From NCBI GenBank assembly GCA_963704295.1, contig OY969884.1:2666001-2730000 (forward strand): 64,000 nt of DNA. The letters run 5' to 3'. This DNA is from JACCVL01 sp963704295. GTDB lineage: Bacteria > Actinomycetota > Actinomycetes > Propionibacteriales > Nocardioidaceae. Both the position numbers and the translations under genes were made by a program. Below the pieces are notes generated by a model that searched no databases, was not told the origin of the DNA, and was given only the letters and a program-made list of their open reading frames with translations. Position 1 is the stretch's first letter, and every line of letters starts with the position of its first letter. Positions 39,888 to 48,374 of this stretch are shown here, in pieces.

Positions 39888-41435
39888 CTAGAAGTCCGTG
39901 GGGGCGCCGCCCTCGGCGACGCGACGGGCGACGAAGTCGTCCAGCTCGGCGGCCACCGCGGGGTCCAGCGGTGGCTGTTCGTAGGCGTCGGCCAGCTCGC
40001 GGACCAGCCGGCTGGCGTGGTCGGCCGCGGTCGGGCTGCCGCCCTCCTGCCAGCTCTCGAAGTTCCGCCAGTCCGACACCATCGGGGCGAAGAAGGCGTC
40101 CCGGAACCGGTCCTGGGTGTGCTGCACGCCGAAGAAGTGCCCGCCCGGCCCGACCTCGGCGATCGCGTCCACCGCCAGCGACGGCTCGTCGACGAGCACC
40201 GGTTGCAGGAACGACGCCACCATCTGCAGCAGGTCGGCGTCGATCACCATCTTCTCGAACGACGCCCGCAGCCCGCCCTCCAGCCAGCCGGCGCCGTGGT
40301 AGATCAGGTTCGCCCCGCCCATCACCGCGCCCCACAGCGAGAACACGCTCTCGTACGCCGCCTGGCTGTCCACCGCGTTGGCGGCGCAGACGTTCGACGA
40401 CCGGTACGGCACGCCGGCCCGGCGGGCCAGCTGGCCGCCGACCAGCGCCGCCTTCATGAACTCCGGGGTGCCGAACGCCGGCGACCCCGACCGCATGTCC
40501 ACGTTGGAGGTGAAGCCGCCGTAGACCACCGGCGAGCCGGGCCGCACCAGCTGGGTGAACGCGATCCCGGCCAGCGCCTCCGCGTTCTGCTGCACCAGTG
40601 CCCCGGCCAGCGTCACCGGCGCCATCGCGCCGGCCAGCGTGAACGGGGTGACGATCACCATCTGGTTGCGGCTGGAGTACTGCAGGATCCCCTCGAGCAT
40701 CGGGTGGTCGTAGCGCAACGGCGAGCTCGCGTTGATGACGGTGTGGATCGACGGCTCCCGCTCCAGCGTCTCCGCGTCCACCTGCCGGGCGATCCGCACC
40801 ATCTCCAGGCAGTCGGCGTTGCGCTCCGCCCCGAGGCTGTACGCGTTCGGCACCTTGTCGCTCAGCGTCAGCAGCGTCCGGGTGGCGTGCAGGTGCCGCA
40901 CCGACGCGTGCAGGTCGGTCGGCTCGACCGGGTAGCCGCCGTGCACGTGGATCGCGTTCAGCGTCTGCGACAGCCGCACCAGCGCCTCGAAGTCGGCGGC
41001 GTTGCCCTCCCGTCGCCCGCCGGCGGTGTCGCCGACGTACGGCGCGCTGGCGACCGAGCCGAAGACGACCGCGTCGCCGCCGATCTCGACGTCGTGAGCA
41101 GGGTTGCGCGCATGCAGGCGGAACGAGGCCGGCGCCTCGGCCACAAGCGACTCGACCAGCTCGGCGGGGAAGCGGACCCGGTCACCGTCGACGTCGGCAC
41201 CGGCCTGGCCCCACAGCAGCCGGGCCCGCGGGTGCAGGAAGTCGATGCCGATCTCGGCCAGCACCCGCAGCGACGCCCGGTGGATCGCCTCCAGCTCGTC
41301 GTCGGACACCGCCCGCACCGGCTCGTACGGGCGGCGCAGGGTGCGCCACGGCGGCTGCTGCGGTCCGGTGGGGGCGGCGTCCCGGAAGCGTCGCCTGCCA
41401 CCGCCGCGACGGCGGCCGGTGTCCTCGGCGGTCAT
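39888..41435 (-). CDS. MttB-family (non-pyrrolysine) amine:corrinoid methyltransferase
   Basis: 515 residues, no in-frame TAG, so it is not a pyrrolysine enzyme. The TIM-barrel family signatures are IDFLHPRARLLWGQAGA, SASLAP-like SVASAPYVGDTAGGR, and PVVYGGFTSNVDMRSGSPAF and GPGGHFFGVQHTQDRFRDAFF. Relatives such as MtgB take a methyl group from glycine betaine; others use carnitine, proline betaine or butyrobetaine. A basic tail (GRRRGGGRRRF) precedes the domain. It overlaps the reactivase gene by four bases. A betaine substrate is inferred from the downstream dehydrogenase. Confidence 0.9.
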   Translation of the reverse strand: MTAEDTGRRRGGGRRRFRDAAPTGPQQPPWRTLRRPYEPVRAVSDDELEAIHRASLRVLAEIGIDFLHPRARLLWGQAGADVDGDRVRFPAELVESLVAEAPASFRLHARNPAHDVEIGGDAVVFGSVASAPYVGDTAGGRREGNAADFEALVRLSQTLNAIHVHGGYPVEPTDLHASVRHLHATRTLLTLSDKVPNAYSLGAERNADCLEMVRIARQVDAETLEREPSIHTVINASSPLRYDHPMLEGILQYSSRNQMVIVTPFTLAGAMAPVTLAGALVQQNAEALAGIAFTQLVRPGSPVVYGGFTSNVDMRSGSPAFGTPEFMKAALVGGQLARRAGVPYRSSNVCAANAVDSQAAYESVFSLWGAVMGGANLIYHGAGWLEGGLRASFEKMVIDADLLQMVASFLQPVLVDEPSLAVDAIAEVGPGGHFFGVQHTQDRFRDAFFAPMVSDWRNFESWQEGGSPTAADHASRLVRELADAYEQPPLDPAVAAELDDFVARRVAEGGAPTDF

Positions 41436-43414
41436 GTGCGGCTCCTCCTCCGGCGGCCCGCGGCTCCGGCCGGGGCGGCGGCCACCGGCAGGGTGACCCG
41501 CTCGGCCAGCCGCGGGTAGGGGATGGTCGTGTGCGGGAAGCCCATCGCCTGCACGAAGTGCTCCTGGAACGCCGGCTCGATCGCGGTCTCCACCTTGTCC
41601 ACCGCGGCCGCCACCTGCTCCACCTCGGCCCGGGCTGCGGTGGACAGCAGCACCATCAGCGCGCCGGTGCCGGCGGAGTTGCCGGCCGGCTCGACCCGGT
41701 CGAGGTCGCAGTCCGGCAGCAGGCCGAGCACCATCGCGTACGTCGGGTCGATGTGGCTGCCGAACGCCCCGGCCAGCCGGATCCGGTCCACCTCGTGCAC
41801 CCCGAGCCGGTCCATCAGCAGCCGGCAGCCGGCCTGCAGCGCGGCCTTGGCCAGCTGGATCGCCCGCACGTCGGCCTGCGTGACCTCGAGCACCGGGTCG
41901 TCCCACAGCCGGAAGCCCAGCGTCCGGCCGTGCTCGACGAACCGGTCGGAGTCACGGCCCTCCGGGCGCACCAGCCGGCCGTCCTGGGTGACCACCCCGG
42001 CGAGGAACAGCTCGGCCACCGCCTCGATGATCCCCGAGCCGCAGATGCCGGTGATCCCGGTCCGCCGGACGGCGCGGGCGAAGCCGGCGTCGTCCGACCA
42101 CAGCCCGCAGCCGACCACCTTGAGCCGCGGCTCCAGCGTCGCCGGGTCGATCCGGACCCGCTCGACCGCGCCGCGGGCGGCGCGCTGGCCACCCGTGACC
42201 TGGGCCCCCTCGAAGGCCGGGCCGGTGGGGGAGGAGCAGGCGAGCAGCCCCTCGTCGTTGCCCAGCACGATCTCGGCGTTGGTCCCCACGTCGACCAGCA
42301 GGCTGAGCTCGGAGCCGCGGTGCGGTCCCTCGGCGAGCACCATCGCCGCGGTGTCCGCGCCGACGTGCCCGGCGATGCACGGCGGGGCGTAGGCCTGCGC
42401 GCCCGGGTGCACGTCCAGCCCGAGGGTGCGCGCCGGCACCGTCACCTGCTCGGTGGTGGCGAGCGCGAACGGTGCGGTGCCGAGCTCGCGGGGGTCGAGG
42501 CCGAGGGCGAGATGGTGCATCACCGGGTTGCCGACCAGGGTGACCTCGAGCACCGAGTGCGGCTCGACGCCCGCGTCTCGGGCCAGATCGGCGACCATCT
42601 CGGCCATCGCCTCGCGCACCGCCGCGGTCAGCCGCTCGGCGCCGTCGGGGTTCATCAACACGTACGAGACCCGGCTCATCAGGTCCTCGCCGTAGCCGAT
42701 CTGCGGGTTCATCCGGCCGGCCGAGGCCAGCACCTCACCCGACCCGAGCTCGCACAGGTGCCCGGCCAGGGTGGTCGACCCGATGTCGAAAGCGACTCCG
42801 TGCACGGTGTCGCGCAGCCCCGGCCAGACCGCCACCACCTCCGATTCCGCCCGCACCGCGACCGTCACCGCCCGCTTGCCGGCGGCCAGCGCCGGCTGCA
42901 GCTCGGCCAGCGCCGCGGGCGCGATCGTCACGCCGGGCAGCTCCCACTGCTCGGCCAACGCGGTCCGCAGCCGCTGCAGGTCGCCGACGGTGCTGGACAG
43001 CGTCGGCTCGGGCACCTCGACGTAGCGGAGCAGCAGCACGGGGTCGACCGGCACGGTCGGCCTGCCGACCGTCTTCCGGACGACCTGGCGGTGCACCTGG
43101 CTGTCCGGCGGCACGCGCAGCACGGCGTCGCGCAGCACCCGGGCGGCGCAGCCGAGCCGTCGGCCGGGGCCGACCGACCGGCGCCCGCGGTAGTCGGTCT
43201 CGGTCGGTCCCGGCGGGCTGAGCCGATCCGTGCCGGCGTCCACCCCCGGCCGCTCGCCGAGCTCGACCTGGCAGCGGCCGCAGATCCCGCGCCCGCCGCA
43301 GATCGAGTCCAGGTCCACGCCGAGGCTGCGCGCCGCGTCCAGCACCGTGCTGCCGGCCGGCACCTGGCCGCGCCGGCCGGACGGCATGAAGGAGACGTCG
43401 ACGAGGTCAGCCAC
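41432..43414 (-). CDS. [2Fe-2S] / ASKHA corrinoid-reactivation protein
   Basis: 660 residues. The N-terminal ferredoxin domain binds a [2Fe-2S] cluster with Cys39, Cys45, Cys48 (CGGRGICGRC) and Cys89. A linker leads to the ASKHA-fold DUF4445 ATPase (GVAFDIGSTTLAGHLCEL, ALGLDP, LVDVGTNAEIVLG, ITGICGSGIIEAVAELFLAG, LAGAFGSHIDPTYAM). Such proteins use ATP and an electron to return Co(II) to Co(I) after accidental oxidation, an important task in an aerobe. It replaces the RamA type, which carries [4Fe-4S] clusters. Confidence 0.93.
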   Translation of the reverse strand: MADLVDVSFMPSGRRGQVPAGSTVLDAARSLGVDLDSICGGRGICGRCQVELGERPGVDAGTDRLSPPGPTETDYRGRRSVGPGRRLGCAARVLRDAVLRVPPDSQVHRQVVRKTVGRPTVPVDPVLLLRYVEVPEPTLSSTVGDLQRLRTALAEQWELPGVTIAPAALAELQPALAAGKRAVTVAVRAESEVVAVWPGLRDTVHGVAFDIGSTTLAGHLCELGSGEVLASAGRMNPQIGYGEDLMSRVSYVLMNPDGAERLTAAVREAMAEMVADLARDAGVEPHSVLEVTLVGNPVMHHLALGLDPRELGTAPFALATTEQVTVPARTLGLDVHPGAQAYAPPCIAGHVGADTAAMVLAEGPHRGSELSLLVDVGTNAEIVLGNDEGLLACSSPTGPAFEGAQVTGGQRAARGAVERVRIDPATLEPRLKVVGCGLWSDDAGFARAVRRTGITGICGSGIIEAVAELFLAGVVTQDGRLVRPEGRDSDRFVEHGRTLGFRLWDDPVLEVTQADVRAIQLAKAALQAGCRLLMDRLGVHEVDRIRLAGAFGSHIDPTYAMVLGLLPDCDLDRVEPAGNSAGTGALMVLLSTAARAEVEQVAAAVDKVETAIEPAFQEHFVQAMGFPHTTIPYPRLAERVTLPVAAAPAGAAGRRRRSRT

Positions 43415-44321
43415 CCGCGGCCGCCGCCCGCCTCCGACTGGTGTCCCGGCGGCCCCGCACCGAGCCGTCCGGGGTGGCGGCCGCGCGGTGCGCGCCGATC
43501 CAGGCCGCGCAGTTCCGGTCGTTGCCGGTGAGCACGTCGGCCGCCATCACGGCGGTCCGGATCTCCGGCTCCAGCGGGTTGGTGATCGCCGAGGTGAGCC
43601 CGGCGCCGATCGCCATCGTCAGGAAGCCCGCGTTGACCGCCGCCCGGTGCGGCAGCCCGAAGCTGATGTTCGACGCGCCGCAGGTGGTGTTCACCCCGAG
43701 CTCCGCGCTGAGCCGGCCGACCAGCCGCATCACCTGGCGGCCGGCCTGGCCGATCGCGCCGATCGGCATCACCAGCGGATCCACCACGATGTCGGACAGC
43801 GGGATGCCGTGGTCCTGGGCGCGGTGCACGATCCGCCGCGCCAGCTCGAAGCGGACGTCGGGGTCCTCGGAGATCCCGTTCTCGTCGTTGGTGATCGCGA
43901 CCACCGCCGCGCCGGCCCCGGCGACCAGCGGCAGCACCGACTCCAGCCGATCCTCCTCGGCGGTCACCGAGTTCACCAGCGGCTTGCCGTCGTACACGGC
44001 CAGGCCGGCCTCCAACGCGGCGACGATCGAGGAGTCGATGGACAGGGGCACGTCGGTCAGCGTCTGCACCTGGCGGATCGCCTCGGCCAGGATCGCCGGC
44101 TCGTCGGCCAGCGGGATGCCGGCGTTCACATCCAGCACGCGCGCGCCGGCCTCGACCTGGGCCAGCGCGTCGGCGCAGACCCGGCTGTAGTCACCGGCCT
44201 TCATCTCGGCGGCCAGCTGCTTGCGACCGGTCGGGTTGATCCGCTCGCCGATGACGACGAACGGCCGCTCCGGCCCGAGGACGACCTCGCGGGTCGCCGA
44301 GCTGATGACGGTCTCGGTCAC
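43407..44321 (-). CDS. MtrH/MtgA-like methyltetrahydrofolate:corrinoid methyltransferase
   Basis: 304 residues from the GTG at 44321. Dihydropteroate-synthase fold: VIGERINPTGRKQLAAEM, VLDVNAGIP, PLSIDSSIVAALEAGLAVYDGKPLVNSV, and NTTCGASNISFGLPHR (pterin-binding loop). The enzyme moves the methyl group between methyl-corrinoid and tetrahydrofolate. In this operon it is the acceptor side, feeding methyl-THF. Its stop region overlaps the reactivase start by 8 bases, and its start overlaps the small gene before it by four. Confidence 0.92.
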   Translation of the reverse strand: MTETVISSATREVVLGPERPFVVIGERINPTGRKQLAAEMKAGDYSRVCADALAQVEAGARVLDVNAGIPLADEPAILAEAIRQVQTLTDVPLSIDSSIVAALEAGLAVYDGKPLVNSVTAEEDRLESVLPLVAGAGAAVVAITNDENGISEDPDVRFELARRIVHRAQDHGIPLSDIVVDPLVMPIGAIGQAGRQVMRLVGRLSAELGVNTTCGASNISFGLPHRAAVNAGFLTMAIGAGLTSAITNPLEPEIRTAVMAADVLTGNDRNCAAWIGAHRAAATPDGSVRGRRDTSRRRAAAAGG

Positions 44322-44680
44322 GGGGCGTCCTCGGTCTCGGCGTCGGGTGGTGGGCCGGCGAGCCCGCCGGCCCGTACGAGCGCGTTCAGGGCGGTGGAGG
44401 GGTAGCGGTCCTGGAGCGCGGCGACCTCGGCGTCCACCTCGGCCTGGAGGTCCGGGCCGCAGCCGCGGGTGCGCCGGTCCCACTGCGCCAGGTAGTCCTC
44501 CGACCCGTCCAGCCCGGCCTGCATCGCGGCCCGGTCGACGGCAGCGGAGAAGCGGGCGTGCAGCTCGGCGCGGACGGTCTCGCCCTGGTGGCTGGCCACC
44601 ACCTGGGTCGGGATGTCACGCCACCAGATGACCGACAGCTGCGGTTCGGCCGGACCGCTGCTGCGTCGTCGTCCGCTCAC
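44318..44680 (-). CDS. Virulence_fact-family small protein of the corrinoid operon
   Basis: 120 residues. The QLSVIWWRDIPTQVVA start and the GSEDYLAQWDRR segment match the family historically called virulence factor (PF13769-like). It has nothing visible to do with virulence. The family recurs beside non-Pyl MttB/MtrH genes in proteobacteria and actinobacteria, so a structural or assembly role in the methyl-transfer complex is plausible. Overlaps both neighbours by four bases (GTGA). Confidence 0.78.
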   Translation of the reverse strand: MSGRRRSSGPAEPQLSVIWWRDIPTQVVASHQGETVRAELHARFSAAVDRAAMQAGLDGSEDYLAQWDRRTRGCGPDLQAEVDAEVAALQDRYPSTALNALVRAGGLAGPPPDAETEDAP

Positions 44681-45336
44681 GAGGCAGTCGTCTCCAGCGG
44701 CCGCCGGCCGAGCTGGAGCAGCACCGGCTGGACCTCACCGGTGCCGACCGCGCGGTGCTCGAAGCGCAGTCCGAGTCGATCGGCCGCCTCCTGCGCCTCG
44801 GCGAGCAGCCGCTCGGTCGGGAACTGGGACAGGTAGACCAGCCGGGTGTAGTTGCCGAAGTAGTCGTCGCGCAGCTGTGGCCAGCGGTCCAGCCCGAGCC
44901 CGCGCCACACCAGCCGGTCGAACTGCCGCACCAGGAAGTCGGTGAGGTAGAAGGTGGTCGGCTCGGCGTCCTGCATCTCGGCGAACTCGGCGCTGCCGGT
45001 GAAGAACTCGTAGCAGTGCGCGCCGGGGAGCCGCGAGACGCCGTGGCGGTCCAGCACCGCGTCCAGCCGGCCACCGGTCCCGCAGTCGCCGTAGCCGACG
45101 AAGACCTCGTCGTATCCGCCGCCGGGTCGGTCCCGCAGCGCCACCAGCCGCTCCTCGACCGCGGCCGGGATCAACTGCGGGGTGTTGTGCAGCCCGGCCG
45201 GGAGGTAGGAGAAGTCGAGGGCGTCCAGCCCGTCGTGATCGGCGAGCATCTTCAGCTCGCGGGCCAGCGCCCCGCAGGCCAGCACGAGCACCCGGCGCGG
45301 TGCGCCGGCGCGGTCACCCGGCCGCGGCGAGGTCAC
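44677..45336 (-). CDS. DUF1638 protein of the corrinoid operon
   Basis: 219 residues. VLVLACGALARELKM, LPAGLHNTPQLIPAAVEERL, VFVGYGDCGTGGRLDAVL and the motif PGAHCYEFFTG are typical of DUF1638. Conserved Cys and His (GDCGTGG, AHCYEFF) could bind metal or a cofactor. Members occur in archaeal and bacterial methylamine clusters; the function is unknown to me. Its start lies 23 bases inside the end of the corrinoid gene, so expression is coupled. Confidence 0.85.
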   Translation of the reverse strand: MTSPRPGDRAGAPRRVLVLACGALARELKMLADHDGLDALDFSYLPAGLHNTPQLIPAAVEERLVALRDRPGGGYDEVFVGYGDCGTGGRLDAVLDRHGVSRLPGAHCYEFFTGSAEFAEMQDAEPTTFYLTDFLVRQFDRLVWRGLGLDRWPQLRDDYFGNYTRLVYLSQFPTERLLAEAQEAADRLGLRFEHRAVGTGEVQPVLLQLGRRPLETTAS

Positions 45337-46012
45337 GGCGGGACCTGAGCAGGGTTTGGGCCATCTCGGCCGCGACGGCCGCGTCCCGGCAGTACCCGTC
45401 GGCGCCGATCGCGTCGCCGAACTCCTCGTTCAGGGGGGCGCCGCCGACCAGGACGATGTAGCGGTGCCGGAGCCCGCGGGTGACCAGCTCGTCGATGACC
45501 ACCTTCATGTACGGCATCGTCGTGGTGAGCAGCGCGGACATGCCGAGGATGTCCGGCTGGTGCTCCTCCAGCGCGTCGAGGTAGGCCTGCGCGTCGATGT
45601 TGATGCCGAGGTCGATCACCTCGAAGCCGGCACCCTCCAGCATCATCCCGACCAGGTTCTTGCCGATGTCGTGGATGTCGCCCTTGACGGTGCCGAGCAC
45701 GACCTTGCCGATCTGCTCGGCGCCGGTCTCGGCGAGCAGCGGCCGCAGCACGGCCATCCCGGCCTTCATCGCGTTGGCGGCGAGCAGCACCTCGGGGACG
45801 AACAGGATGCCGTCGCGGAAGTCCACGCCGACGATCCGCATCCCCTCGACCAGCGCGTCGTTCAGCACCCGCTGCGGGCCCCAGCCGCGCTCGAGCAGGA
45901 TCTCGGTGCCCTGCAGGATCTCGTCGGCCAGCCCGTCGTAGAGGTCGTCGTGCATCTGGGTGACCAGCTCGTCGTCCGGGAGCGTGGTCAGATCCAGCTC
46001 GGTCTCGCTCAT
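45314..46012 (-). CDS. Corrinoid (B12-binding) methyl-carrier protein, MtbC/MtgC-like
   Basis: 232 residues from ATG 46012, with GGAGG before it. The N-terminal helical cap (about 1-95, VLLAANAMKAGMAVLRPLL) precedes the Rossmann B12 domain with His114 in GDIHDIGKNLV, the lower axial ligand, plus SALLTTTM and VLVGGAPLN. It shuttles the methyl group from the MttB-like enzyme to the MtrH-like enzyme. First gene of the seven-gene operon; the palindrome at 46062 is 50 bases upstream. Confidence 0.95.
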   Translation of the reverse strand: MSETELDLTTLPDDELVTQMHDDLYDGLADEILQGTEILLERGWGPQRVLNDALVEGMRIVGVDFRDGILFVPEVLLAANAMKAGMAVLRPLLAETGAEQIGKVVLGTVKGDIHDIGKNLVGMMLEGAGFEVIDLGINIDAQAYLDALEEHQPDILGMSALLTTTMPYMKVVIDELVTRGLRHRYIVLVGGAPLNEEFGDAIGADGYCRDAAVAAEMAQTLLRSRRDLAAAG

Positions 46013-46061
46013 GGCGGCCTCCGTGTTCCGTTGGCGGTGCGCCCCGCCGCCGGTGTGCTGC

Positions 46062-46078
46062 GTTCCGCTATGCGGAAC
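46062..46078. promoter_or_regulatory. Perfect palindrome, probable IclR operator of the corrinoid operon
   Basis: GTTCCGCTATGCGGAAC has 7-base arms around TAT and matches the usual IclR-family site TTCCGCNNNGCGGAA. It lies 50 bases upstream of the corrinoid protein start. A degenerate second site TTCCGTTGGCGGTG (46026-46039) follows 37 bases nearer the gene. The IclR gene of this locus (47558) is the likely ligand. Confidence 0.72.
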
Positions 46079-46153
46079 TGTGCTGCCTGACAGAAAACGG
46101 TACGCATGCAGGGGAGCGATTGTCGAGCGCAACCCGCGATTTCTGGCCGAGCG

Positions 46154-47461
46154 TTATCCGTACACCGAGAACGAGCTGTCCGGGTGGACGACCCGGTTGC
46201 GCCGGAACACGCCCAGGTCGATCGGCAGCCCGGTGTGCTCGCCGGCGACCACCAGCGGCTCGGCGTCGTGGTCGTGGCCGGCCTCCACCGCCCCGATCAG
46301 CTCGGCCAGGCAGTGCGCGGCCACCGGCGCGTTCTTGAACTGGTTGCCCGACGTGCCGATCGCGACGTAGAAGCCGTCCAGGTCGGTGCGGTCGTAGATC
46401 GGGATCCAGTCGTCGGCCACGTCGTACAGCGCGGCCACGCCCTGTGGGCGGGTCGGCACCTCGAGGTCGGGCAGCCGGCGGGCCGCGCGCAGCACCTGGC
46501 GCTCGAAGCCGGCCGCGGTGACCGACCGGTTGTAGTCGTCGGGGTCGTCCACCCACTCCTGCGGGTCGCAGGCCGGGTCGAGCGAGCCGACCAACAGGTT
46601 GCCGCCGACCTCGGGCCGGACGTAGATCCCGGTGTCCCCGTCGGCTACCGGGCAGGCCTCGTCCGGCGGCAGCGTCTTCGGCCCGTGCACGTGGTGCACC
46701 TCATGTCGCAGCGGCCGGGTGCCGATCCGCATCGTGTCGGCCAGCCCGGCGAGCGCGTTGACGGCGCCGGAGTGCGGGCCGGCGACGTTGACGACCACCG
46801 GCGCGGCGATCGCGCTGCCGTCGGACAGCTGCACCCCGGTGACCCCGTCATCGGTCCGGTCGATGGCTGTGACGGAGACGCCGAACCGGAACCGGCCGCC
46901 GTGCGCCTCGGCGGCGCGCTGCAGGTTGTGCGTCGCGAGCTGCGGGTCGTTGACGTAGCCGGCGTCCGGGGTCCAGATCGCCCCACCGAGCCGGCCCTCG
47001 GCCTCGTCCCAGAACGCGTCGTCCTCGATCGGCGCGGGCGGGCCGAAGGCCCCGACGTCCAGGGCCGGCACCCGGCGGGCCAGCTCGGCGGTGTCCCAGT
47101 CCTCGTACGGGATCCCGACCTCGTCGAACAGCGGCACGCAGCGCTCGTGCTGGCCGCCCGGCTCCTTGAGCAGCAGCATCCCCGTTCGCAGCAGTCGGGC
47201 GTGACCGCGCTCGTCGTGCGGGCCGACGAAGTCCGGCCACTCCCGCCAGTAGTGCAGGCCCTCCCAGGCCATCGCCACCCCGGCGTGGGTGGAGTAGCTG
47301 AACCGCACGATGGCGCTCGAGTTGCTGGTCGAGCCGTAGCCGGCGGCGGGCAGCGGGTCGACGTTGAGCGTCCGACGACCGCGGCGGCCGAGCTCGTGCG
47401 CCACGGCCGCGCCGATCACCCCGGCGCCGATGATGACGACGTCCGCGTCCTGGTCCGGCAT
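46154..47461 (-). CDS. FAD-dependent amine oxidoreductase, sarcosine oxidase beta-like
   Basis: 435 residues, DAO fold: ADVVIIGAGVIGAAVAHELG, SNSSAIVRFSY (close to the substrate/FAD), GYVNDPQLATHNLQRAA, and the C-terminal FAD segment FYVAIGTSGNQFKNAPV. It oxidises an N-methyl or amino group. It lies at the start of the amine locus, 141 bases from the corrinoid operon and divergent from iclR. It may take sarcosine (or dimethylglycine) onward; no GcvT domain is present here. Confidence 0.87.
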   Translation of the reverse strand: MPDQDADVVIIGAGVIGAAVAHELGRRGRRTLNVDPLPAAGYGSTSNSSAIVRFSYSTHAGVAMAWEGLHYWREWPDFVGPHDERGHARLLRTGMLLLKEPGGQHERCVPLFDEVGIPYEDWDTAELARRVPALDVGAFGPPAPIEDDAFWDEAEGRLGGAIWTPDAGYVNDPQLATHNLQRAAEAHGGRFRFGVSVTAIDRTDDGVTGVQLSDGSAIAAPVVVNVAGPHSGAVNALAGLADTMRIGTRPLRHEVHHVHGPKTLPPDEACPVADGDTGIYVRPEVGGNLLVGSLDPACDPQEWVDDPDDYNRSVTAAGFERQVLRAARRLPDLEVPTRPQGVAALYDVADDWIPIYDRTDLDGFYVAIGTSGNQFKNAPVAAHCLAELIGAVEAGHDHDAEPLVVAGEHTGLPIDLGVFRRNRVVHPDSSFSVYG

Positions 47462-47557
47462 CCGGTGTCTCCTCTGGCTGGGGGGTTGCCCGCTGCGCGG
47501 TTCCGTCCCGCATCGTGGTTCACACGATAGGCTGTTCTCCCCGATCCGTGGAGGACC

Positions 47558-48307
47558 ATGCCCAGCGTCCAGTCAGTCGAGCGCGCGTTCGCGATTCTCG
47601 AGATCGTCTCCGACGGCGCGTCCGGCGTGACCGAGATCGCCGGCCGGTCGGACCTGCCCAAGTCGACCGTCGCCCGGCTGCTGTCGACCCTCGAGGACCT
47701 GGGGGTGGTCGAGCGGGTGGAGGACGGGTCGGACTACCAGCTCGGGGCCCGGCTGCCGCAGATGCTCGGCCCGGTGGACCTGACCGCCCGGCTGGTCGAC
47801 ACCGTCCGACCGCACCTGGAGTGGCTGGCGCTGCAGCTCGGCGAGGGCACCGGTTTCAGCGTCCCGAGCGGCTCCGCGGTCCAGATCGCCGCTCAGGTGG
47901 ACGGGCCGCACGCCGTACAGGTGCGCGACTACACCGGCGAGCTGTTCCCGGCACACGTCGGCGCGCCCGGGGTGGCGATCATGGCGGAGTGGGGCGAGGC
48001 GGAGCTGGATCGCTACCTCGCGCACCCGCTGACCGCCTACACCGAGCACACCGTGGTGCACCCCAAGCAGATCCGCGAGCGGCTCGCGCAGGCGCACCGC
48101 GACGGCGTGTGCTGGGTGCACGAGGAGTTCGCCGACGGGATCTCCTCGGTGGCCGCGGTCGTGCGCAGCCCGAAGGGCCGGGTGCTCGGCTCGCTGTACG
48201 CGCACGGACCGACGTACCGGTTCCCGGCGGCGGACAGCGCGGAGTGGACGGCGGACCTGATCAAGCGCACCGCCGCCCAGGTGCTCACCCCCGCCGCCAC
48301 CACCTGA
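47558..48307 (+). CDS. IclR-family transcriptional regulator
   Basis: 249 residues. N-terminal winged HTH (VERAFAILEIVSDGASGVTEIAGRSDLPKS about 5-60), then the GAF-like effector domain (LEWLALQLGEGTGFSVPSG; GAPGVAIMAEW; GVCWVHEEFADGISSVAAVV). GGAGG six bases before ATG; TAGGCT (47528-47533) may be its -10. Divergent from the amine genes, so it is the natural candidate to control them through the 46062 palindrome. The effector is probably a methylated amine or its product. Confidence 0.92.
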   Translation: MPSVQSVERAFAILEIVSDGASGVTEIAGRSDLPKSTVARLLSTLEDLGVVERVEDGSDYQLGARLPQMLGPVDLTARLVDTVRPHLEWLALQLGEGTGFSVPSGSAVQIAAQVDGPHAVQVRDYTGELFPAHVGAPGVAIMAEWGEAELDRYLAHPLTAYTEHTVVHPKQIRERLAQAHRDGVCWVHEEFADGISSVAAVVRSPKGRVLGSLYAHGPTYRFPAADSAEWTADLIKRTAAQVLTPAATT

Positions 48308-48325
48308 CCCACCCCGCCCCCTGTT

Positions 48326-48346
48326 CACGATCCGCGACTTTTGCAG
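48326..48346 (+). repeat. Single forward copy of the interspersed repeat after iclR
   Basis: CACGATCCGCGACTTTTGCAG-type copy, 18 bases after the iclR stop and 28 bases before the next gene's start. No inverted partner follows, so it cannot form the hairpin seen at other sites. Confidence 0.8.
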
Positions 48347-48374
48347 CCCCTCCCGCCCGTCGAAGGAGCACGCG

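Noticed and set aside
39888..41435. Pyrrolysine-containing trimethylamine methyltransferase
   Set aside because: The frame has no in-frame TAG, and no pyl genes are nearby; it belongs to the non-Pyl branch.
37875..41519. Very long open frame (over 1200 codons) on the plus strand
   Set aside because: It lies opposite the dehydrogenase and MttB genes, whose motifs are clear. GC-rich third positions keep antisense frames open; the antisense product has no recognisable domain.
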